Origin: Listeria sp. PSOL-1
GTDB lineage: Bacteria; Bacillota; Bacilli; Lactobacillales; Listeriaceae
Assembly: GCF_902806445.1 (NCBI RefSeq)
Contig: NZ_LR760298.1
Coordinates: 1,798,001 to 1,862,000, forward strand
Length of the DNA: 64,000 nucleotides
Direction of reading: 5' to 3'
Positions 56,548 through 64,000 of this stretch are shown here, in pieces; position 1 is the stretch's first letter; every line of letters starts with the position of its first letter. The position numbers were made by a program, and so were the translations under genes. Below the pieces are notes generated by a model that was given only the letters and a program-made list of their open reading frames with translations, was not told the origin of the DNA and searched no databases.

Positions 56548-58351
56548 GTTTAGCGAATCCTTTCCCTTCTAGAATATCATATTGAAATAGCTTTAATTCT
56601 TGAAGCTTTTCTTTCGCATCCCGTGATAACTCTTCAGCTTTGACGGTGTTATTTTTAGAATCGACGTATACACCAGAATCAAAGGCTGGTATTTCTGCTC
56701 TCAAGCTTTCAAGGAATGCTTGATAAACAGTTAATTTGCTGTTTGTTAATTTTTTTAACTCATTCCCAAAATAAATTGGGCTTGTTGTTTTAAGGTTTCC
56801 TTTGACATGTTTTTTATTATCATAAATGAAAAGTTCTGTTTCGTGCATTTTTCGAGGCCCATTGATATTTTGAGTATAGCCATCATAGTATCCAGGTAAA
56901 TGATCTCCCCAAAAAACAACAATAACTTCTTTTGAAAGTTGATTTAACTGCTGAATGAAAGGTTTTAACGCCGTATCTGTTTGGTGAATTCCTTCTGCAT
57001 AGTTACTAGCTTCAGTATTTACTTGCCCATTGATACTAACAGGAATTACTTGGTTATATTTATTCCAATAAGGCATATGATTTTGCATAGTGACAAGATG
57101 AATAAAATTAGGGCTTGTTGTACTTTGCAGCTGAAGAAGTGCTTGTTGATAAGCAAAGCTATCAGAAGCATATTCGCTATTATCAAGATGCTCTGACCCT
57201 TTCATTTGCTTGTCGCTAAGAAAAGATTGAAAACCTAAATTAGGATAGGCTTCCATTCGTTTATACATCGATGTATTGTAAGGATGGATTGCCGTTGTTG
57301 TATAATCATTTTCATCAAATTCATGGACAATAGAAGGGAAGTTCGCCATAGAAGAAACAAACGTCTGATAAGGCACAATAGAAGGATCTTTAAAAAGACT
57401 CATAGAAAACCCTGTTAGCGCCTCGAATTCAATGTTAGCAGTTCCTCCCCCATAACCAGCAGATAACACTTTACCACCGATATTATTTTGCTCGATATCC
57501 TGTGTGTAAGGTATCAGGTTTTGTGGTGCTGTTACACCGCTTAAGCGTAGTGGGTTACTAAAGCTTTCACTCATAACAAAGATAACATTATCATTTTGAA
57601 AGTTATTAAACGTTCGCTTCTGATTTAAATTCTCTGCCACTTTTTGGTATTTTTTAACCAGTTGCTGCATCGTTTGACGAGAGTAATTCGCTGGTTTTTC
57701 CATGCTTTTTTTAGGCATATTGTATAAAAACCCTGGCAAATAACCATTTGCTTTATAATTTCCTTCCTGATGAACCGGATTCCAGTCAATAATAACATCA
57801 TCGACTATTTTTTGTAGGACGGACGTACTTGAATTAAACGTATAACTTTGCCATACCATTCCGGCTAATAAAAGCAACGCACATCCTTTTAGAATAAGCT
57901 TAGAACGCAAGGACAAATGCTTGTTTGCTTTTACTCGAAAATCCAGAAAAACTCCGCAAGCGATTAAAACAAGTGTAATAATGATTAACAAAATAAGGAT
58001 TTTGGCAGATACAAAATGACTTAAATCTCCTACTTGATCCCCCATAGTAAAATCGGATGGAAAAAGCGGCTCTAAGCGATACGAAAATTTAGTAGCGCCA
58101 ATCCAAATAAGCCAAACAAAACTGACTACCCACACTGCAAAAAGTGTAAAGAAATAAGGAACTATTAAATAGAGTAATAGAAATAAAATTTCTAAGAACA
58201 ACAGACTAAAAAGCGTGGAAAGTAAATGATCAAAAGCAAAAATCTGAAAAGCAGATATCCTTTCGTTTGGATAAATGCTAGCTGTTAACAAAAGATATAA
58301 AATGATGTTTCCTATACTACTTCCCACAACTTTTAAAACTGTTGACTTCAT
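56516..58351 (-). CDS. LTA-synthase-family phosphoglycerol transferase
   Basis: A 611-residue protein with five N-terminal membrane spans (to about residue 175) and a large extracellular sulfatase-like domain. Metal and catalytic residues appear in VIFVMSESFSNP (Glu) and GGGTANIEFE (the Thr nucleophile), with the later FWGDHLPGYY giving Asp-His ligands. Housekeeping LtaS is about 640-650 residues, and here the gene sits with a sortase and GT-C-like proteins. It may therefore add phosphoglycerol to another surface polymer or protein glycan. The start overlaps the YfhO gene stop as ATGA. Confidence 0.85.
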   Translation of the reverse strand: MKSTVLKVVGSSIGNIILYLLLTASIYPNERISAFQIFAFDHLLSTLFSLLFLEILFLLLYLIVPYFFTLFAVWVVSFVWLIWIGATKFSYRLEPLFPSDFTMGDQVGDLSHFVSAKILILLIIITLVLIACGVFLDFRVKANKHLSLRSKLILKGCALLLLAGMVWQSYTFNSSTSVLQKIVDDVIIDWNPVHQEGNYKANGYLPGFLYNMPKKSMEKPANYSRQTMQQLVKKYQKVAENLNQKRTFNNFQNDNVIFVMSESFSNPLRLSGVTAPQNLIPYTQDIEQNNIGGKVLSAGYGGGTANIEFEALTGFSMSLFKDPSIVPYQTFVSSMANFPSIVHEFDENDYTTTAIHPYNTSMYKRMEAYPNLGFQSFLSDKQMKGSEHLDNSEYASDSFAYQQALLQLQSTTSPNFIHLVTMQNHMPYWNKYNQVIPVSINGQVNTEASNYAEGIHQTDTALKPFIQQLNQLSKEVIVVFWGDHLPGYYDGYTQNINGPRKMHETELFIYDNKKHVKGNLKTTSPIYFGNELKKLTNSKLTVYQAFLESLRAEIPAFDSGVYVDSKNNTVKAEELSRDAKEKLQELKLFQYDILEGKGFAKHDLFKVPSSN

Positions 58352-60894
58352 CTTTTTTTCCTTCTCCTCTTCCAATAAAAATAGAAAGCTAGTAATCCTA
58401 CCACGCTTAGCCCACTTATGATACTACCTAGCATAAGACCAGGCGGACGATAATAGCCTTTCAACGTCCCTTTTCCTTGAGGTAATTCTAAGGTAGTTAA
58501 ATCACTTAAGACGCGTTTTGCCTTAACAGGTTTGCCGTTCCATGTGTAATGCCATCCTTGATCAAAAGGAATTCTAAGCACAGGAGTTTTATTCGGCAAT
58601 ACATCCCAAGTGCCTTCAAAAGAGCTCAAGCCCTTGCTTTTAATTTTTAAATCATTTTTTGCTTCGCGTTTTTCTACGGCTTCCCAGGCTTTTGTATCAA
58701 TCGTTAAAATCTTTAAGCCATAAACTGGGAACTGTTGATCCCCGTCCCACTGGATTGTAATTTTATTTTCCCCATTTAGAATTCGTTTCCAGAATCCATG
58801 CGCTTGGATTTTCACTTGGGTAGATAAATTATAAGTAATTTTATCCAATGAATAAGGAGATGAAAAAGAAATATAGGAGATTGTATCTTTTGATTGTTTG
58901 GGTAGTTGATAAGTTAAAGTAGCTTGGCTAGTTCCTTCTTTTTTAGTATATGCTTGCTGACTTTCATCTAGCGTTGCATTTTTTTGAAGTAACTTAGGCG
59001 TAGTTGTGCGAGCAACTTTATCAGGTTGTTCTCCCATTAATTTAATAATCTGTTCTTGCGCATCGCCCCACTCTGGCGTTACTTCTTGTGAAGCCAATTG
59101 CATACCAAGTGCACGCGTTGTTTTTGCAGCATAAATAGAAACATCCCCTACATTCACGACTTTCTGTGCATTAGGTATCCTTTCATTATACATATAGGTA
59201 GCTTGCATATAACGATTAACACCTAAGAAATCATTTGAAAGTAATGTGCCACTATCCGCTTTAGATGCTACACGTGTTGTCTCAAATCCCATATTCTGTA
59301 ACATGCTACCATAATCTTTACTTTGCATTGATGTAAAACCACCAACAGAAGGAAAACCATAAAATAAGTTGTCTGTTGTAAAAATATGATACGTTGATTG
59401 ATACTTATCAAACGGCTCTCTCTTTGCTTCATCTTGGCGCAAAGCTTGTAAAACATTAGGATTAGGGTTAGATTCTTGATGTTGGTCTGAATAATATGTC
59501 GGAAAAGCAGAGATTTCCCCCATTTTATGACTCATCAGCCATGCATTTGTTGTGCAGTCGATAAGTATCGTACCCAATAATAAAAAGGCAAAGAGTTTCT
59601 TTTTATCTTCTAGCAACCATAAATAAATGAAAAGCGTTAAAAGAAGAAGTAAACCTTGGTTTCCTCCCCACAACCAAAACGATATGGATGATAAACTTAA
59701 AGTAAGGATCACCCAAAGTAAAGAGATACAACCAAAACTTAGCCAAATCCACTTCATATCTTTTTTTTCAATACACTTAAGTACCTCAACGGCAATCAGA
59801 ATGAGACAAAAGCTAAAAATAAAACTAAAGCGATACGGAAATCCTGTAGGCTTGCTAAATCCTTGCCAAACTAATCCCAGAGGTTCATAGCATAAGCTAA
59901 ACCCTACAATTAGAAGTAGACTCCCATAACTAACTTTTTGCTGCCATTTGATTGCTTTCATACAGAAAAAAGGAATGACTAAAAGAAAACAAAAAAGACC
60001 TGCATAAATAAAGGGATAAATATCATCAGAGATCACATTTGTTGGATAATAAACACCATTAAATAACTTCGCTATGACTTTAAATGGATTTAACCAATCG
60101 GCAAGGAGCGGCGCATGACTTGTAGAAGCCTTCTGAAGTTGAATAACAGTAGGCATTAATAGAAAAGCACTTAATCCCAAGGCAATTAAATTCATCCAAA
60201 CAAAGCGAAGTAATACTTCAACATTTCTCTTTTCCTTTTGCCAAAATTGGGTTAAAAAGTAGAGAAGCATGAATAAACCTACCATATAAGCCATATAAAA
60301 ATTGGCGAGTAGTAATAGCGTAAGACAAATGATATAGAGGAAACTGATTTTTTTCTTATTTAGTAAATCAAGTAATCCAATAAAAATAAGTGGCAAGTAG
60401 ACAAAGGCATCTAACCAAAGAATATTGAAATAGTAACCTATGACCATCCCACATAAAGCAAAACTTGTACTAAGCGCAAGATTCATAAGAACTTGCGCAG
60501 GATTTATTTTTCTTACAAGTAAATAAGTTGTTAGACCGGTTGCTCCTATTTTCAAGAAAAGAAGCGTAACGATCCCAAAATAGAGTTGATGGGGGAAAAA
60601 TAATAGAACCAAATTAAATAGACTCCCCAAATAGTATCCCATGTTACCAATCATATTACTTCCGCCCAAAAAGTCCCAGCTAAAAAACGGCGATTGTTTT
60701 AGCGAAAAAAGGTGTTGATAGTATGAAAAAAAAGAACGATATTGCTGTTTTAAATCAGATACTAACAAACTTTTATCGGAAATGGGGTAAAAACCCATCC
60801 AACTATACCAAATTAAAAGTAATACTACCGGAATAAGAAAAGCTATAAGGAGCTTTAGCCCTAATTGTCTATTTTCCTTCCACATTTGTCGCAT
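58348..60894 (-). CDS. YfhO-family membrane protein, probable glycosyltransferase
   Basis: An 848-residue protein with around 12-14 membrane segments in the first 480 residues and one near the C terminus, separated by an extracellular domain. The N-terminal loop with SDLKQQYRSFFSYYQH and the stretch FSWDFLGGSNMIGNMGYY are hallmarks of the YfhO family, which glycosylates lipoteichoic or wall polymers in Firmicutes. The C terminus ends KRRRKKR. The ATG follows GGAGG by seven bases, inside the end of the sortase gene. Confidence 0.85.
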   Translation of the reverse strand: MRQMWKENRQLGLKLLIAFLIPVVLLLIWYSWMGFYPISDKSLLVSDLKQQYRSFFSYYQHLFSLKQSPFFSWDFLGGSNMIGNMGYYLGSLFNLVLLFFPHQLYFGIVTLLFLKIGATGLTTYLLVRKINPAQVLMNLALSTSFALCGMVIGYYFNILWLDAFVYLPLIFIGLLDLLNKKKISFLYIICLTLLLLANFYMAYMVGLFMLLYFLTQFWQKEKRNVEVLLRFVWMNLIALGLSAFLLMPTVIQLQKASTSHAPLLADWLNPFKVIAKLFNGVYYPTNVISDDIYPFIYAGLFCFLLVIPFFCMKAIKWQQKVSYGSLLLIVGFSLCYEPLGLVWQGFSKPTGFPYRFSFIFSFCLILIAVEVLKCIEKKDMKWIWLSFGCISLLWVILTLSLSSISFWLWGGNQGLLLLLTLFIYLWLLEDKKKLFAFLLLGTILIDCTTNAWLMSHKMGEISAFPTYYSDQHQESNPNPNVLQALRQDEAKREPFDKYQSTYHIFTTDNLFYGFPSVGGFTSMQSKDYGSMLQNMGFETTRVASKADSGTLLSNDFLGVNRYMQATYMYNERIPNAQKVVNVGDVSIYAAKTTRALGMQLASQEVTPEWGDAQEQIIKLMGEQPDKVARTTTPKLLQKNATLDESQQAYTKKEGTSQATLTYQLPKQSKDTISYISFSSPYSLDKITYNLSTQVKIQAHGFWKRILNGENKITIQWDGDQQFPVYGLKILTIDTKAWEAVEKREAKNDLKIKSKGLSSFEGTWDVLPNKTPVLRIPFDQGWHYTWNGKPVKAKRVLSDLTTLELPQGKGTLKGYYRPPGLMLGSIISGLSVVGLLAFYFYWKRRRKKR

Positions 60895-61693
60895 GCTTTT
60901 TCCTCCATTTTCGTTCTTGATATAACCAACTTAAAATAACTAAAATAAGAAGAATGAATAAGAGTCCAGTGTAGATATACCATTGTGTGAGTCCTGCATT
61001 GTGTTTTGTTTTCGCTGATGACGAATGACTTTTTGGATTGTCATTTTGGTACGCAGTTACTTTCTGTAATACGCCATGCACAACCCAGCGTTTATTTGTA
61101 GACGAGCTTGTATCACAAGTAATGAGTGTAATCTCTTTTTGCTTATGATCCTGAACAGCTTGCCAATCTGTATCAGTGATTGTTTTTTTCTGATCTACGC
61201 GATAAGTATAGACTTTATTTAGATCTGTTATTTCAACAATATCTCCCAATTTAACTTTTCCTAAAGGACTGAATAAAGCTTGAGGTCTACGAATATGATG
61301 GCCAAAAAGCACATAATTATTCATGCCTCCCATTTTTTGTGTCTTTTTAAAGGTGGTTGCTCCGTACCATAAATTTTCATCTGTAGTACTGGATAAAATG
61401 GATAAATCAATCCCTACTTTAGGCACTGTTACATATCCTATAATTTGTTTTTTTACGGCATCCGGTATTTGGATTGCTCGCAAGCTATCTGTAAAAGAAG
61501 GAGGATGGATCGTTTTATCATTTTGAAAAGTTTTCTGTTCCTGATTTTGCTTGATATCTTGTTTAGATACGGATAGGTTATTGATATTACTTTCTGCATA
61601 ACCTAATAAAATTTGTTTTGCTGGTAAGGTTAATCCGTAGAGGATCGCTAATAACAGCAGTAAAAAACCTAAACGTTTTGACCAGATTGACAT
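60869..61693 (-). CDS. Sortase with two membrane anchors
   Basis: A transpeptidase of 274 residues that would cleave and attach LPXTG-type proteins. An N-terminal membrane segment (residues about 8-30) is followed by the sortase domain (about 80-210) with His132 or His133 in LFGHHIRRP, Cys193 in TLITCDT and Arg202 in KRWVV. Unlike housekeeping class A sortases it also has a C-terminal membrane span (about 238-258, YIYTGLLFILLILVILSWLY) and basic tail, a feature of class C enzymes, though the active-site motif is closer to class A. It follows the repeat-rich LPHTG protein gene and is likely its dedicated enzyme. Confidence 0.88.
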   Translation of the reverse strand: MSIWSKRLGFLLLLLAILYGLTLPAKQILLGYAESNINNLSVSKQDIKQNQEQKTFQNDKTIHPPSFTDSLRAIQIPDAVKKQIIGYVTVPKVGIDLSILSSTTDENLWYGATTFKKTQKMGGMNNYVLFGHHIRRPQALFSPLGKVKLGDIVEITDLNKVYTYRVDQKKTITDTDWQAVQDHKQKEITLITCDTSSSTNKRWVVHGVLQKVTAYQNDNPKSHSSSAKTKHNAGLTQWYIYTGLLFILLILVILSWLYQERKWRKKHATNVEGK

Positions 61694-61721
61694 GGGTAAA
61701 CCTCCTTTGTTTAATACAAGA

Positions 61722-61752
61722 ACAAAGGGATAGCTAATCTCTATCCCTTTGT
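61722..61752 (-). terminator. Hairpin between the LPHTG protein gene and sortase gene
   Basis: Twelve-base perfect arms ACAAAGGGATAG and CTATCCCTTTGT with a seven-base loop lie 13 bases after the LPHTG gene stop. The minus-strand tail (TTCTTG) has only a poor T-run, so it may act as an attenuator that lowers downstream expression rather than a full stop. Confidence 0.6.
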
Positions 61753-61765
61753 CTACTATCTATTT

Positions 61766-64000
61766 TTACGCAATCTTTTTCTTACGACGACGAACCAGAT
61801 AAAGCCCAGTTGAAACAAGAGAAGTTATGACTAACCAAGGTAAATCAGTATCTCCTGTATGCGGTAATACATGTGCTGGTTGCGGTTTTGGTGTTGCTTG
61901 TTTTTCAGGTGGTGTGACGGATCCACTGGTTGAGATATCTTGTGACGTATGATCTGGATTCATTCCACTCGCATCCGCAATATTCACAAGGCTCTTTCCT
62001 ATGGCATCTTTAGTTATCTTCGCTTCAAACGTCAACGCCACTTTTTCGCCACCGGCAATATTTCCAACATTTACTTTTAACTTTTGTGTTGAAGTATCAT
62101 ATACATCGCTTGCTTTGAGTATTGCTTTTGTGCCATCTACTTTTGTTAACACAATCTTACTTGGGGTACTTAAACCTACTGGCAGCTTATCACTAATAGT
62201 GACATCGCTCCACAAGGATCCTGGTTCTTTGTTCCCTGCTTCAATCGTGTATTTCAAGGTGTCTCCTATAGCGGTTTTACCATCTTGACGGGTTAAGTTA
62301 TCCACAGTTTTGTGCTCGTATACGTCAGGGATGGTTGGAACTATTAGCCCATTCGCAGACCCCTTTGCTGTTACATTTGCCTCGCTACCAGCAGTACTAT
62401 TTGGATCTGGATTGTTACCTGTGGCTTCGGCCACGTTGACTAAACTTTGGCCTACTGCTTCTGGAGTAACTGTGGCTTCAAAGCTTACTGTGGCTTTTTC
62501 ACCACCGGCAATATCTCCGATATCCACACGGATGGTCCGACTGGCTGGATCGTACACGTCTTCAGCCTTCAAGTTAGTCGTTGTACCATCTGCCTTTGTT
62601 AGAATGATGTTCGTTGGAGCACTTAATCCTTTTGGCAACACGTCTTTCTCGCTAACATTTTGCCATAAAGAACCCGCTTTTTTATTCCCTGCTTCTATGG
62701 TGTATTTCAAAGTGTCTCCGACTACCGTTCCACTTTGACGGGTTTCGTTATCCACCGTTTTATTTAGGTAGGCTTCTGGGTTTGTTGGTTTTATTGGTTC
62801 ATTTCCACCAGAGCCATTTACTGAACCATAAGCCGTGGCTGTGGCCTCGCTACCAGCAGTACTATTTGGATCTGGATTGTTACCTGTGGCTTCGGCCACG
62901 TTGACTAAACTTTGGCCTACTGCTTCTGGAGTAACTGTGGCTTCAAAGCTTACTGTGGCTTTTTCACCACCGGCAATATCTCCGATATCCACACGGATGG
63001 TCCGACTGGCTGGATCGTACACGTCTTCAGCCTTCAAGTTAGTCGTTGTGCCATCTGCCTTTGTTAGAATGATGTTCGTTGGAGCACTTAATCCTTTTGG
63101 CAACACGTCTTTCTCGCTAACATTTTGCCATAAAGAACCCGCTTTTTTATTCCCTGCTTCTATGGTGTATTTCAAAGTGTCTCCGACTACCGTTCCACTT
63201 TGACGGGTTTCGTTATCCACCGTTTTATTTAGGTAGGCTTCTGGGTTTGTTGGTTTTATTGGTTCATTTCCACCAGAGCCATTTACTGAACCATAAGCCG
63301 TGGCTGTGGCCTCGCTACCAGCAGTACTATTTGGATCTGGATTGTTACCTGTGGCTTCGGCCACGTTGACTAAACTTTGGCCTACTGCTTCTGGAGTAAC
63401 TGTGGCTTCAAAGCTTACTGTGGCTTTTTCACCACCGGCAATATCTCCGATATCCACACGGATGGTCCGACTGGCTGGATCGTACACGTCTTCAGCCTTC
63501 AAGTTAGTCGTTGTACCATCTGCCTTTGTTAGAATGATGTTCGTTGGAGCACTTAATCCTTTTGGCAACACGTCTTTCTCGCTAACATTTTGCCATAAAG
63601 AACCCGCTTTTTTATTCCCTGCTTCTATGGTGTATTTCAAAGTGTCTCCGACTACCGTTCCACTTTGACGGGTTTCGTTATCCACCGTTTTATTTAGGTA
63701 GGCTTCTGGGTTTGTTGGTTTTATTGGTTCATTTCCACCAGAGCCATTTACTGAACCATAAGCCGTGGCTGTGGCCTCGCTACCAGCAGTACTATTTGGA
63801 TCTGGATTGTTACCTGTGGCTTCGGCCACGTTGACTAAACTTTGGCCTACTGCTTCTGGAGTAACTGTGGCTTCAAAGCTTACTGTGGCTTTTTCACCAC
63901 CGGCAATATCTCCGATATCCACACGGATGGTCCGACTGGCTGGATCGTACACGTCTTCAGCCTTCAAGTTAGTCGTTGTACCATCTGCCTTTGTTAGAAT
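61766..64000 (-). CDS. Repeat-rich LPXTG surface protein, 5' end outside window
   Basis: At least 744 residues of a cell-wall protein whose frame remains open to the window edge. It consists of 155-residue units of a DUF11/isopeptide-type beta domain. Visible are part of one unit, three nearly identical full units (each with YLNKTVDNETRQSGTVVGDT and DPASRTIRVDIGDIAGGEK) and a final diverged unit (about 40-50 percent identical by eye). A Pro-rich linker leads to LPHTG, a hydrophobic segment and RRRKKKIA. The next genes encode a sortase and glycopolymer-type membrane enzymes, which may process or decorate it. Confidence 0.92.
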   Translation of the reverse strand: MLTKADGTTTNLKAEDVYDPASRTIRVDIGDIAGGEKATVSFEATVTPEAVGQSLVNVAEATGNNPDPNSTAGSEATATAYGSVNGSGGNEPIKPTNPEAYLNKTVDNETRQSGTVVGDTLKYTIEAGNKKAGSLWQNVSEKDVLPKGLSAPTNIILTKADGTTTNLKAEDVYDPASRTIRVDIGDIAGGEKATVSFEATVTPEAVGQSLVNVAEATGNNPDPNSTAGSEATATAYGSVNGSGGNEPIKPTNPEAYLNKTVDNETRQSGTVVGDTLKYTIEAGNKKAGSLWQNVSEKDVLPKGLSAPTNIILTKADGTTTNLKAEDVYDPASRTIRVDIGDIAGGEKATVSFEATVTPEAVGQSLVNVAEATGNNPDPNSTAGSEATATAYGSVNGSGGNEPIKPTNPEAYLNKTVDNETRQSGTVVGDTLKYTIEAGNKKAGSLWQNVSEKDVLPKGLSAPTNIILTKADGTTTNLKAEDVYDPASRTIRVDIGDIAGGEKATVSFEATVTPEAVGQSLVNVAEATGNNPDPNSTAGSEANVTAKGSANGLIVPTIPDVYEHKTVDNLTRQDGKTAIGDTLKYTIEAGNKEPGSLWSDVTISDKLPVGLSTPSKIVLTKVDGTKAILKASDVYDTSTQKLKVNVGNIAGGEKVALTFEAKITKDAIGKSLVNIADASGMNPDHTSQDISTSGSVTPPEKQATPKPQPAHVLPHTGDTDLPWLVITSLVSTGLYLVRRRKKKIA
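62355..64000 (-). repeat. Tandem 465-bp coding repeats
   Basis: The DNA repeats with a period of 465 bases (155 codons). Three full copies and the start of a fourth are visible and nearly identical at nucleotide level. For example, only one base differs among copies in the stretch GTCGTTGTACCATCTG (A at 62585 and 63515 but G at 63050). Such identity suggests recent amplification or gene conversion, and the copy number probably varies between strains. Confidence 0.92.

Noticed and set aside
62310-63668. Plus-strand open frames of 122-142 codons spaced 465 bases apart
   Set aside because: They are antisense shadows of the repeat units in the LPXTG protein. They have identical sequences, no ribosome binding sites and no family match.
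62355-64000. CRISPR-like regular repeats
   Set aside because: The 465-bp period and uninterrupted coding frame show protein repeats. No short repeat/spacer array is seen anywhere in the window.

Overview
The window looks like chromosome of a Gram-positive Listeriaceae bacterium, most likely a Listeria species other than L. monocytogenes. The support is an AT-rich base composition, strong Gram-positive ribosome binding sites, frequent TTG starts, a near-complete Listeria-type flavin-based extracellular electron transfer (EET) locus, a GtcA/GT2 pair and LPXTG surface proteins. The species call is inference. Housekeeping blocks that, from memory, lie far apart in L. monocytogenes sit side by side here.

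Layout. 1-6060 (minus): the S10 ribosomal protein operon, rpsJ to a truncated rplX, with a clear SigA promoter and conserved leader. 6080-13407: EET genes fmnA-like, dmkA and pplA (minus) and ndh2, eetA, eetB, dmkB (plus). The flavin transferase gene fmnB, expected between dmkA and pplA, is absent; a 156-bp palindromic repeat occupies the gap. 13454-15889: a TetR regulator with an apparently leaderless message, a polyprenyl-phosphate glycosyltransferase, a GtcA-like flippase and a small membrane protein. 16134-24976 (minus): eno, gpmI, tpiA, pgk, gap, cggR with a recognisable CggR operator, and rpoN. 25090-26032: a gene-poor stretch with a large hairpin and three unannotated tiny ORFs, two of which share the same promoter-to-start layout. 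26057-28439: an NmrA-like oxidoreductase, a cre-associated transaldolase and an unknown helical protein.

28754-44765 is the most unusual part. A secreted beta-helix protein precedes an 11.3-kb polyketide/secondary-lipid synthase operon: a 2229-residue protein (two nitronate-monooxygenase-like domains, KS, AT, ACP, KR), a 1442-residue protein (KS, AT, DH, Sfp-type phosphopantetheinyl transferase) and a discrete ACP. Beyond a terminator is an 891-residue fusion of an alpha/beta hydrolase with a MacB-type ABC transporter. Together these could build, activate, release and export an acyl or polyketide product. The domain calls are firm; the product is unknown.

44927-48888: serS with a UCC-specifier T-box, and pabA with a pabB-pabC fusion. 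49000-64000 is a cell-surface region: two LPXTG proteins (one also carrying LysM), a sugar O-acyltransferase-like protein, a secreted adhesive-type beta-helix protein, an isochorismatase-fold protein, and a probable minus-strand operon of a repeat-rich LPXTG protein (5' end outside the window), a sortase, a YfhO-like membrane protein, an LTA-synthase-like phosphotransferase and another polytopic membrane protein. No rRNA, tRNA, CRISPR array, transposase or prophage gene was seen.
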